DNA of 64,000 nt, from positions 54,175 through 118,174 of the forward strand of contig NZ_JAGSYF010000006.1 in the NCBI RefSeq assembly GCF_025685645.1. Reading direction: 5' to 3'. Each line of letters begins with the position of its first letter. Position 1 is the stretch's first letter. This document shows, piece by piece, positions 31,057 to 37,895 of the stretch. This DNA comes from Edaphobacter bradus (GTDB taxonomy: Bacteria; Acidobacteriota; Terriglobia; Terriglobales; Acidobacteriaceae). Position numbers and translations under genes: made by a program. The notes below the pieces were generated by a model. That model did not search any database. It saw only the letters and a list, made by a program, of their open reading frames with translations, and had not been told where the DNA came from.

Positions 31057-31122
31057 GTGTCATCCTGAGCGAAGCAGTCCACGGGCTTCATGGTGGACTG
31101 CGCAGTCGAAGGACCTGCGGTT
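31057..31122 (+). repeat. REP-A hairpin repeat, copy 4
   Basis: Outer boxes as in copy 1; the stem is GCAGTCCAC (31074-31082) with GTGGACTGC (31093-31101), different from the other copies but fully complementary. Confidence 0.88.
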
Positions 31123-31140
31123 GCTTTTGCGGTTGCTACA

Positions 31141-31215
31141 GAATCAGGCGGAAGCATCAAGATGCAGCAACGCCTAATGTCCCAAATGCAAGGTCGCCAG
31201 CGCTTCGGGAGATAG
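31141..31215 (+). repeat. ffh 3'-end sequence, copy 2 (displaced, still in frame)
   Basis: Read in frame this gives the Ffh C-terminus with about five substitutions (SGGSIKMQQRLMSQMQGR, then QRFGR) and the same stop position. Several differences from the true ffh end are synonymous (for example CTG/CTA, AGC/TCC, GGC/GGT), as if it had diverged inside a working ffh gene elsewhere. Confidence 0.85.
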
Positions 31216-31216
31216 T

Positions 31217-31232
31217 GTTTGACTAGTCAAAC
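31217..31232. promoter_or_regulatory. 16-bp perfect palindrome beside the displaced ffh end
   Basis: GTTTGACTAGTCAAAC is fully self-complementary. It starts 2 bases after the displaced ffh stop and 84 bases upstream of the zinc-ribbon/PH gene. It could be a repressor site or part of a recombination site. Confidence 0.5.
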
Positions 31233-31315
31233 TTAGCAGATCAGCTGACACTTATTTGGTATTCGACCGATCTATATCCATCTATTATGATTTCTACTTC
31301 GAAAGGATCAAATCG

Positions 31316-31915
31316 ATGGACGCAGATAACAAGCCTTGCCCGGTCTGCGGAGAAACGATCAAGATCGTGGCGATCAAATGCCGCTTCTGCAACACTGATC
31401 TAGCCGTATTCTCCGCGATGAAAGAATTTGAAATAGAACAACCACTGTTTACTGGCCATCCAGCGGTCATTTACAGCGTCGGCCAAATCGTTCCATTCCT
31501 GGTCCTGATCGTCATTGCAGTTGCAATCGCGTACAGCATAGGTTCTACACGCACCATCTTATATGTGCTGATTGGCTTTCCGGTCGCATGCGCCATCGTT
31601 TATCTCCGTTACTACCTGAGAAGCTTGAGCATTCACTACACAATCACCACGCAGCGAATCAAGTTGGAGCGTGGGCTGCTTTCCAAGGTTCAGGAGAGTC
31701 TGGAGTTGTTTCGGATCGACCACCTGGAGTTACGAAAACCTATTGGAAAGCGGTTGCTCCGCCAAGCCTCTCTGCACCTGTTCTCTTCAGATAAAGAGTT
31801 CGAAAACTTTTTTATCTACGCCATCCCGGATCTGGAAAACCTGGCAAACACTTTGCGCGAATGCCAGCTTCGCGAACGCACTAGGCGCGGCTTAACAACA
31901 TTCGTTAGCGCTTAG
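31316..31915 (+). CDS. Zinc-ribbon plus bacterial PH-domain membrane protein
   Basis: Protein of 199 aa from the ATG at 31316, preceded by AAAGGA. The N-terminus is a zinc ribbon (CPVCGETIKIVAIKCRFC). Two hydrophobic helices follow (IVPFLVLIVIAVAIAYSI and TILYVLIGFPVACAIVYL), then a bPH2/YdbT-like domain (HYTITTQRIKLERGLLSK, FRIDHLELRKPIGKRLL). Inner-membrane protein with a cytoplasmic PH-like fold by family; function unknown. Codon use is less GC-biased than the core genes, suggesting transfer. It is bracketed by two displaced ffh ends. Confidence 0.82.
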   Translation: MDADNKPCPVCGETIKIVAIKCRFCNTDLAVFSAMKEFEIEQPLFTGHPAVIYSVGQIVPFLVLIVIAVAIAYSIGSTRTILYVLIGFPVACAIVYLRYYLRSLSIHYTITTQRIKLERGLLSKVQESLELFRIDHLELRKPIGKRLLRQASLHLFSSDKEFENFFIYAIPDLENLANTLRECQLRERTRRGLTTFVSA

Positions 31916-31921
31916 GCGACG

Positions 31922-31997
31922 ATGGGCTCAGGCGGAGGCATCAAGATGCAGCTACGCCTCACGTCCCAAATGCAAGGACGACAAAATTCGGCCGGTA
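31922..31997 (+). repeat. ffh 3'-end sequence, copy 3 (displaced, decayed)
   Basis: It begins like the ffh end (MGSGGGIKMQ in frame) but has lost one base near the end (ACAAAATTCGG against CCCAAAATTCGG), so the stop is out of frame. It shares the AAGATGCAG and TCCCAAATGCAAGG variants with copy 2, so copies 2 and 3 are closer to each other than to ffh itself. Confidence 0.8.
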
Positions 31998-32001
31998 GTC
32001 G

Positions 32002-32043
32002 CTATTTTGCTTTCATTTAGCCCTATTTTGCTTTCATTTAGCC
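32002..32043 (+). repeat. 21-bp exact tandem repeat (two copies)
   Basis: Two identical 21-bp units (32002-32022 and 32023-32043), each starting CTATTTTGC and ending ATTTAGCC, directly after the third ffh-tail copy and before the Mrr-like gene. Confidence 0.9.
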
Positions 32044-32067
32044 CTTAGAGAGAAGCAGAATCTAAGT

Positions 32068-32514
32068 ATGACCTCCTTTGATTCCTTGACTCCAACGCAA
32101 TTCGAAGAGCTGGCCTATGACCTTCTTCACACCATGGACTTTGTCAATATTGATTGGCGAAAAGGAACAGGGCTACTTAGCAGTCCATCAGATAGTGGAC
32201 GCGATATTGTATGTGACCATCTCCGGATGGAACCCGACGGAAGCCAGCACTTTGAACGTTGGTTTGTCGATTGCAAACATTACCGAAAAGGCGTTCCCCC
32301 GAAAGAACTACAAAATTTGCTTGCTTGGGCTGAAGCCGAACGTCCAGACGTCGCTCTATTTGTGGTTTCAAACTATCTAAGTAATCCAGCTAAAGACTAT
32401 TTGGAGACTTTCAAAAGGAATAACCGGCCCGCATTCAAAATCAGAGTCTGGGAGAAACCGCAACTTACTCGAATGCTCGCCAAAAAACTAGTCTTCAACG
32501 AAAATTCAATCTGA
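32068..32514 (+). CDS. Mrr-like restriction endonuclease-fold protein
   Basis: Protein of 148 aa. The PD-(D/E)xK core is visible: FEELAYDLLHTMDF (first helix), SDSGRDIVCD (catalytic Asp) and WFVDCKHYRKG (the second acidic residue and Lys, here as D-C-K), then a helix (ELQNLLAWAEAERPDVALFVV) typical of the Mrr_cat family. It probably cleaves DNA, perhaps as a small restriction or defence nuclease; no methylase or ATPase is adjacent. Its base composition is more AT-rich than the core, fitting acquisition. Confidence 0.82.
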   Translation: MTSFDSLTPTQFEELAYDLLHTMDFVNIDWRKGTGLLSSPSDSGRDIVCDHLRMEPDGSQHFERWFVDCKHYRKGVPPKELQNLLAWAEAERPDVALFVVSNYLSNPAKDYLETFKRNNRPAFKIRVWEKPQLTRMLAKKLVFNENSI

Positions 32515-32534
32515 CTACGGCCTCAATTCGAGAT

Positions 32535-32795
32535 GTGAAAAAGATACTTAAAGCCGAAGAAGAGTTCTATTTAAAGGTCTGGTACGGTCGAAAAGGGACA
32601 GCAGAATTTTATCGATCCAATGGCGCTCCAGAAGAAATTGTACAGGGAATGCTTAAGGCGAAAAAAGAAGTTGAGGAACGATTTGGTAAAGAGAACCTCG
32701 GTCCGTGGAACGACTTTGAATGGGGCATGCTGAGTGGCAAGTTATCAGCGCTTCGTTGGGTCCTAGGGGATGACTGGGACATGCTTGATACCTAG
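32535..32795 (+). CDS. Small protein of unknown function next to the nuclease
   Basis: An 86-aa frame from a GTG at 32535, 20 bases after the nuclease stop; the frame is open upstream (SIRD before the GTG), so the exact start is unsure. Acidic and aromatic (EEEFYLKVWYGRKG, EERFGKENLGPWNDFEWGMLSGKLSALRWVLGDDWD). I do not recognise the family. Spacing suggests cotranscription with the nuclease gene. Confidence 0.65.
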   Translation: MKKILKAEEEFYLKVWYGRKGTAEFYRSNGAPEEIVQGMLKAKKEVEERFGKENLGPWNDFEWGMLSGKLSALRWVLGDDWDMLDT

Positions 32796-32831
32796 TAGTA
32801 CAGAGTTCGAATATGAACGGGCGGGTGGACT

Positions 32832-32931
32832 GGGTGGCCCACATCTGATCAAACCTGCACAATTGGGTGCCCCATATCTGGCGGGCCTCATCGCCAGATG
32901 TGGGACATTCGCGCGAAAGCGCGAACCGCTT
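32832..32931 (+). repeat. REP-B repeat, copy 1
   Basis: Pattern: GGGTGGCCCACATCTGA, ~20 variable bases, GGGTGCCCCATATCTGGCG, loop, CGCCAGATGTGGG, then a second hairpin TTCGCGC-GAAA-GCGCGAA and CCGCTT. This is the most complete copy of the family. Confidence 0.85.
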
Positions 32932-32952
32932 CCCGGGGTGTTTCAGCTTCCG

Positions 32953-33525
32953 TCACCCACCAGAGGCCGAGTACAACAGCTCAACAAAGCCGTTCTTATA
33001 ACCCACCACGTTCTTCAAACTCCACCTCTCCTCCCTCACCGAACCATCGAACAATCGCAGCCCTTCACCCAACAACACAGGCGCGATCATCAACCTGATC
33101 TCGTCCACCAACCCAAGTTCGAGAAAACGCTGGCACAACATCGCCCCGCCCACCAGCCAGATATTCCGATATCGAGGCTTGAGCCTCTCATCAACCAACA
33201 CCTTGAGATCGCCCGAATAGAATTCGACGCTCTCCCTCGCCGGTGGCCATTCTCTGCCGGTCACCACGACCACCGGAGTATCGCCATACGGCCAGCCCAG
33301 CTCAAGCGCGTGTTCATACGTGCGGGAACCCATCACATAACAGTCGATCGTTTTAACGAAGGCCGCAGCCTCCTCTTCCGAGATGGAAACCCCGGCCTCG
33401 TAGACGCCTCCAGGGCCATCCAGCCAGCCAACACTGTTGTCCTTCTTCGCGATGAAACCATCCAGACTGGAAACCACGTGCAAAGTTACACTTTGTCCTT
33501 TAGCATCTCCTTCGCTGCCTGACAT
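32953..33525 (-). CDS. Dihydrofolate reductase/RibD-like family protein
   Basis: Protein of 190 aa from the ATG at 33525 (MSGSEGDAKGQ); the longer frame runs into the repeat. It matches the DHFR-like RibD C-terminal family: LHVVSSLDGFIAKKDNSVGWL, DCYVMGSRTYEHALELGWPYG, VVVVTGREWPP, IWLVGGAMLCQRFLELGLVDE and IRLMIAPVLLGEGLRLFDG. An NADPH-binding reductase of unknown substrate. It sits between two REP-B copies. Confidence 0.9.
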   Translation of the reverse strand: MSGSEGDAKGQSVTLHVVSSLDGFIAKKDNSVGWLDGPGGVYEAGVSISEEEAAAFVKTIDCYVMGSRTYEHALELGWPYGDTPVVVVTGREWPPARESVEFYSGDLKVLVDERLKPRYRNIWLVGGAMLCQRFLELGLVDEIRLMIAPVLLGEGLRLFDGSVREERWSLKNVVGYKNGFVELLYSASGG

Positions 33526-33599
33526 CGTTCCTCCTCGGCCTAGATGACCCACATCCGACCAAACCTACCACAGCCAGATGCCCATGGGCCGGGTGGGAC

Positions 33600-33728
33600 G
33601 GGTGGCCCACATCTGACCGCACCACCACAAATCGGGTGCCACATTCATGCGGCCTCATCGCATGAGTGGGAATTCGGCGCGTGGCCCATGCGCATAAATG
33701 AGTTCTTGGCGCGGTAAGTGCGAACCTG
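33600..33728 (+). repeat. REP-B repeat, copy 2 (with a degenerate partial copy at about 33540-33592)
   Basis: GGTGGCCCACATCTGACC, then GGGTGCC, stem CATGCG (33654-33659 region) pairing with CGCATG after the GCCTCAT loop, and a diverged tail. The stem differs from copy 1 on both sides, keeping pairing. Confidence 0.75.
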
Positions 33729-33745
33729 TTATTGAGCAAAGCATC

Positions 33746-34213
33746 TTACTTGACGAGTATGATATCCGCCGTAGTTCCCGCTACTGGAGGAGTAAACGTC
33801 TCTTCGACGGGCTTGTATCCATCAGCTTCGACTCTTACTCGAACCGGGTCGCCAGGTTTCGATCGGACGTATAAGTGAAATACACCGTGACTGTCGGTCG
33901 TTGTAGGCGCAGCCGCTCTGGCAGCTGAAACATGCGCTCCATAGAGAGGCTTCATATCCGGACCGAGAACATACGCAAAAATGTGTTGCGTATTCAACTC
34001 TGAGGTCTGGCCAAGTGAAAACCCGAAGGACAACAGTCCGGCGAATAATGCAAACCACACCACGATCCTGAGTTTTTCATTAGCCTTCCCAAAGAACTTG
34101 AGGGTTATTCCAGAGAAAAGCAGGACTAAGAAACCGAACATACCAAGTTGGGATTTCACGGCTATCGCAAAGATTTCGGCAACAGCTTTGAGTTCTGGGG
34201 CAGAAAAAGTCAC
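33746..34213 (-). CDS. Small membrane protein with a carboxypeptidase-regulatory-like domain
   Basis: Protein of 155 aa. Two membrane helices (about 20-42 and 48-70: QLGMFGFLVLLFSGITLKFF and RIVVWFALFAGLLSFGF) precede an exported beta-sandwich domain: FAYVLGPDMKPLYGAHVSA, TTTDSHGVFHLYV and VRVEADGYKPVEETF, a carboxypeptidase D regulatory-like fold common in this phylum. Function unknown. Confidence 0.7.
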   Translation of the reverse strand: MTFSAPELKAVAEIFAIAVKSQLGMFGFLVLLFSGITLKFFGKANEKLRIVVWFALFAGLLSFGFSLGQTSELNTQHIFAYVLGPDMKPLYGAHVSAARAAAPTTTDSHGVFHLYVRSKPGDPVRVRVEADGYKPVEETFTPPVAGTTADIILVK

Positions 34214-34319
34214 GCGGTGAGTACTCCAGTTGAGTTGGTTTGATTGCGTCAGAGCAATGTACTACACCGTCGAACCAATGCAAGAGAGAATTTCAGTACT
34301 CGAGTCTGACCAGCTTGGC

Positions 34320-34407
34320 GGGTGGCCCACATCTCAAGTGACGCCACAAAATCGGGTTGCCCTACACCTCGATTCTGAGATGTGGGTTCGCGCAAACCGC
34401 GAACCGT
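34320..34407 (+). repeat. REP-B repeat, copy 3
   Basis: GGTGGCCCACATCTCA, then GGGTTGCCC and the stem TCTCA/TGAGA in CTCGATTCTGAGATGTGGG, then TTCGCG-CAAA-CCGCGAA. The first arm (CCCACATCTCA) pairs fully with the last arm (TGAGATGTGGG). Confidence 0.75.
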
Positions 34408-35177
34408 CACACGCCAAGAGTCTCTTTACAAGTCGAGAGCCACCACCCAGGCGCGCCGCGCCAGAGATAGATCGCCAGGTTCTGCCCAATCACCAACGCT
34501 GGGATCGCATACAAATAAATCTTGTGCACACGTCGATCCACAAGAAGGTCGCGCGCGACGCCAAGCAGCATCACCGCATCCACGCAAACAAAGAAGAGAC
34601 TGTGGTTGAACAGATAATCGAAGCGGCCGAAAGCTGCATCGAGCAGGCCGCACGTGGCCAGCACCAGGAAGCGCCGGTGCAAGTCCGGCTTGCCGCGCCA
34701 TACGATCGCAAGCCCAACCAGCGTGCCGAACGCCGCCATGTCGAAAAACGGCACGCTGAGAAATGCGGGATCGGGCTGATGAAGCTGCAAAGCATCGAAC
34801 CGCCCCATCACCACGGCAATCACCGACCCCAGCGTGACCATCATGGCCCCAAGAACAGCCCCAAACCATCCCAGCGTCCGGTGCACACGCACCTTCCGCA
34901 CGCGCACCAGCGCTGATTGCAGGATAAAGAAAACCACCCACCCGGAAAATGCAGCACCGTGAATCCACAAGAGCACCGGCCTCGGCGGAGCGGCATGAAT
35001 CAGAAAGCGGTCGACCGTCCTGCTGAAACCGGCCACCACAATGCCTGCCACAACCAGCGAAAGGAAGAAGTAGAAGTAGCGATCCACCAGGCCGCCTCGG
35101 CCGATGATCTGTGAAAGTCTCCGTGAAACCGGGTGCGCAACCGCGGACTGACTGGCTGGGGCCATCAGACCCTCCAA
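34407..35177 (-). CDS. Multi-pass membrane protein of unknown function
   Basis: Protein of 256 aa with about six to seven membrane segments (YFYFFLSLVVAGIVVAGF, LLWIHGAAFSGWVVFFIL, GWFGAVLGAMMVTLGSVIAV and others) and conserved His residues in WIHGAAFSGW, VRVHRTLGW and KPDLHRRF, which could be haem or metal ligands. I cannot name a characterised family. A damaged second copy lies at about 39413-40010. The stop abuts REP-B copy 3. Confidence 0.75.
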   Translation of the reverse strand: MEGLMAPASQSAVAHPVSRRLSQIIGRGGLVDRYFYFFLSLVVAGIVVAGFSRTVDRFLIHAAPPRPVLLWIHGAAFSGWVVFFILQSALVRVRKVRVHRTLGWFGAVLGAMMVTLGSVIAVVMGRFDALQLHQPDPAFLSVPFFDMAAFGTLVGLAIVWRGKPDLHRRFLVLATCGLLDAAFGRFDYLFNHSLFFVCVDAVMLLGVARDLLVDRRVHKIYLYAIPALVIGQNLAIYLWRGAPGWWLSTCKETLGV

Positions 35178-35248
35178 ATGCTTACCTCAGGTCGAGGGGA
35201 GGAAGTGCGCATGAGAGGCCTGAAGAAGTTGAGATACTCTATCACGGT

Positions 35249-35325
35249 CGGGTGGCCCCACACATGAAATAGAGCTGATACTTTGGGTGCCCCATTCATG
35301 CAGTCTCACCGCATGAGTGGGACAT
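35249..35325 (+). repeat. REP-B repeat, copy 4
   Basis: GGGTGGCCCCACACATGA, GGGTGCCCCATTCATGC, AGTCTCACC loop, GCATGAGTGGGA. The second hairpin is missing. Confidence 0.75.
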
Positions 35326-35401
35326 ACATAGTCAGTCGTTAAAACAAAAGCTGGCCGCAATCGCATGAATTGCGGCCAGACAAATGCAGCACAACAGTCG
35401 C

Positions 35402-36811
35402 TTAATCGAGCCGCTGAACGATGGGGCAGTTGATCGAGAAGCCTGAGCTACCGAACTTCGCTCCCCCTGGTCCAGTGATCAAACCATCGTCCACGAACGT
35501 GAGAATCTGGAACTCCTCACGAAGTTGACCGCGAAAGTTCCTGTTGATCGCGTCGCTGGTCCACTCATACAGTTGAGCGTCCCACGCCGGGCTGTAATCA
35601 AGCGCAATCGTCGGTACGCCGCCCAGAACATTGTTGGGACGATGGCCATCGGCAAGATCCGCCGAGAGACCCTGACGTAATGGATTGTCGCAACCTCCAG
35701 ACTCTGGACCATTGGTAGCAATGAAGATGCGCTCAACCGGGCTGGCGAAACTGTCGTCGTGGCCCAGTACCAGATTGTTCATCAGTGGAGCATACGTGTT
35801 GTGCTCGATCGAAGCTGCGATCTGGTTGCTGGCATCCATCGAGAGGTACCAGACTGGTCGGCCAAAGCTAAAGCCGTTGATCAGGTTCAAGGTGACAGTC
35901 ATGTTGATGGGATCAATGGCGACCACCTGATCATGAACCTTCGAGTAGTCGACATTCCCCGTCGGGAAGTTAATCTGGCTTGCATCAACGTCGAAGGCGA
36001 CGATGGGTGCATTGTAGATAACACCGCCGGCATTGGTAATGGTGACGTACGGACTATAGTTCTTGTCTCCAATTGCACCAGGCTGGAACGAAACGGGAGG
36101 GAACTCCTGGCCTGCAGGTCCGGGCACAACGTTGCGTTGCGCCGAAAAATCCACGGTCCCCGCGTCGAACACAATGTTGCCATTGCTGTCCAGATTGCCT
36201 GTTCTCGCAGCATTCGCCGCGAAGCCCAGCTTCGCAGAAAAGTTCAGCCCCAGCTCTTGAGCGACCGCCTGATTCGAGACATCGGTCAGGATGTACCACA
36301 CGTTCTTTTTTGTTCCCTTAAGAGTTCCCTTATACAGGGGAATCGTGATCGTGCCATGTGTAGCGTCCACCGCCCCCGTATTCAGCAACTGCACAGGGCC
36401 AACAAGGCTGGGATTCGTCGTTGAAGGAGAAGGCCCAAAGTACGAAAGTCCAACACTTGAGCCCACGGACGGAGGCGCAGGAAACAGATTGCAACCAGGC
36501 CCAGGGCCAACAGGGCCCGGCCCGGGGCCCTGATCGGAATTAAATCCCGAAGACACGCCTGCGGTTGAGACCGCGCTGCCCGTCGTTGAAACTGACGTTG
36601 CGGTGGCGCGCTTAACCTTCGCATGTATCGCCAACGTTTCAGCGGACAACTGCGGCTGGGCAGGCGCGGGAGCCTGAGCGAACATGCTGAAAGCGTTTCC
36701 CGCAAGGAGAGCGCTGACGGCGAGGAGTTTAGGGGAGGCGTAGAAGGGGGTCGCTGACACTCTTCCAGTTGCATTACGATGTCTGCTTGACAGACGGGGC
36801 ACTACGAACAT
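35402..36811 (-). CDS. Large exported protein of unknown function
   Basis: Protein of 469 aa from the ATG at 36811 (MFVVPRLSSRHRN), 8 bases after GAGG. A longish signal region ends at FSMFAQAPAPAQ. A Gly/Pro-rich spacer (GPGPGPVGPGPGCN, about 95-110) precedes a beta-rich body with paired segments (GTITIPLYKGTLKGTKKNVWYIL, SPYVTITNAGGVIYN, VDASQINFPTGNVDYSKVHDQ). Ends with a probable disulfide (SGGCDNP and SINCPIV). Looks secreted or surface-exposed; family not recognised. Confidence 0.7.
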   Translation of the reverse strand: MFVVPRLSSRHRNATGRVSATPFYASPKLLAVSALLAGNAFSMFAQAPAPAQPQLSAETLAIHAKVKRATATSVSTTGSAVSTAGVSSGFNSDQGPGPGPVGPGPGCNLFPAPPSVGSSVGLSYFGPSPSTTNPSLVGPVQLLNTGAVDATHGTITIPLYKGTLKGTKKNVWYILTDVSNQAVAQELGLNFSAKLGFAANAARTGNLDSNGNIVFDAGTVDFSAQRNVVPGPAGQEFPPVSFQPGAIGDKNYSPYVTITNAGGVIYNAPIVAFDVDASQINFPTGNVDYSKVHDQVVAIDPINMTVTLNLINGFSFGRPVWYLSMDASNQIAASIEHNTYAPLMNNLVLGHDDSFASPVERIFIATNGPESGGCDNPLRQGLSADLADGHRPNNVLGGVPTIALDYSPAWDAQLYEWTSDAINRNFRGQLREEFQILTFVDDGLITGPGGAKFGSSGFSINCPIVQRLD

Positions 36812-37168
36812 TTGAGGCACCTCAAAGATGAAGGACGAACGCCTAAGGTCGAAAAAAAGAAAGCGACGTCCCTCTGTCCCGATTTGCGAACACCAGGTCA
36901 GTCACTGACACTTTTTCTCCTTTTGCGCACACGTCTGATTGCAGACAACGCTTGTCGGTCACAGGTATCGAAAATAAAATTTCGATGGACGTCGATGTAT
37001 CAATCAATAGACATCACGGAGAACAGGAAGGACGGGCAGGACGAGTGGCCAACATCTGACCGAGTTACTACAATCGGGTGCCCCATATCTGGCGGCCTCA
37101 TCGCCAGATGTGGGCCATTCGGGCGGGTGGCCCATATATCAAATCTCTCCGACAAATATGTGCTCCAT
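36812..37168. other. Intergenic region with REP-B sequence
   Basis: The promoter side of the exported-protein gene, then from about 37043 REP-B copies. No gene is supported between. Confidence 0.5.
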
Positions 37169-37195
37169 TCACGCGGTCGTATCGCATGAGAGCAA
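37043..37195 (+). repeat. REP-B repeats, copies 5a and 5b (tandem)
   Basis: Copy 5a (37043-37120) has CTGGCG-GCCTCAT-CGCCAG and the closing GATGTGGG. Copy 5b (37124-37195) restarts with GGGTGGCCCATAT and is diverged, with ACGCGGTCGTATCGCATGAG. Two copies head to tail in the same orientation. Confidence 0.7.
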
Positions 37196-37378
37196 ATCAA
37201 TTTTGAGGTCCCCGTGACTGACTGTTGCTCTCGATTTGTGACAGTGCGGACATTCTCGCCCGCTCGCTTTGTTTAGATGCTTTGAGAACACGAAGACTCC
37301 GCTGCATGAAGGGCATCGAATCGCTGCATTATTTCCGTACTCGTCCAAGACATTTGGGTTATCGATTCGTAGATGCAT
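37169..37378 (-). CDS. Small zinc-ribbon protein (tentative)
   Basis: A 69-aa frame with two well-spaced Cys pairs (RCPSCSGVFVFSK and ECPHCHKS), as in a zinc ribbon. The C-terminal end reads into repeat copy 5b, so the true end may be recent. No clear ribosome site was identified. Tentative. Confidence 0.45.
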   Translation of the reverse strand: MHLRIDNPNVLDEYGNNAAIRCPSCSGVFVFSKHLNKASGRECPHCHKSRATVSHGDLKIDLLSCDTTA

Positions 37379-37512
37379 GCCGGGATTCTAGCTTTTTTCG
37401 CAGGCAACGAATATTAGGTCGTCAGAAATTCCCACAGGCAAATTATTCAAAACGGGACGAGAAACCGATGTTATTCTCCCAGCGAAGCTAGATGCATACT
37501 AAAGGACACCGG

Positions 37513-37749
37513 ATGAAGAAAAGGAAAGCGCGAACCACCGTGATCGTCACACAGGCTTCAACAGTCGAACTGACAAAAAGAAGTAGTAGTAACTCACTCC
37601 AATTTGAGGTGCGTAGTGGCAAACAGCTCCTCGGCACCCTGATTATGGGCCGTGGAAGTGTACAGTGGTGGCCAAAAGGAAATTCGACAAACGACTACAA
37701 AATGTCCTGGAAAAAGTTCGCCAATCTTCTTGAGGAGAAGACGAACTAA
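37513..37749 (+). CDS. Small basic protein of unknown function
   Basis: A 78-aa frame from the ATG at 37513, 6 bases after AAAGGA; an ATG at 37492 is also in frame. The sequence (MKKRKARTTVIV, then QFEVRSGKQLLGTLIMGRGSVQWWPKG) looks like a small beta-rich fold with a basic N-terminus. No family recognised. Confidence 0.55.
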   Translation: MKKRKARTTVIVTQASTVELTKRSSSNSLQFEVRSGKQLLGTLIMGRGSVQWWPKGNSTNDYKMSWKKFANLLEEKTN

Positions 37750-37786
37750 ACCAACAGATTCACCCAGATCCAACAGTGGGTGGGGC

Positions 37787-37895
37787 TGGGTGGCCCACAT
37801 CTGACCAAACCTGCCACAGTTGCGTGCCCCATACCTGGCGGCTTCATCGCCAGATGTGGGCATTCGAGCGAGAGCGCGAACCGCCTTGCTTAAGG
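37787..37895 (+). repeat. REP-B repeat, copy 6 (abutted by the IS element)
   Basis: GGGTGGCCCACATCTGACC, GTGCCCCATACCTGGCG, CGCCAGATGTGGGCATTCG, GCGCGAACCGCCTTGCTTA. The tail GCGAACCGCCTTGCTTAAGG is shared with copy 7, but here the IS begins immediately after it. Confidence 0.85.

Noticed and set aside
30888..31160. N-terminal extension of the GIY-YIG protein
   Set aside because: The frame is open but translates REP-A repeats (FAQDDT... repeated); the nuclease domain begins properly at 30887.
32796..32831. tRNA-like TTCGAAT stretch after the 86-aa gene
   Set aside because: GTTCGAATATGAAC recalls a T-loop but no cloverleaf arms can be drawn around it.
33822..34283. Minus-strand frames within the small membrane protein region (78 aa, 67 aa)
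   Set aside because: Shadow frames of the 155-aa gene; no independent support.
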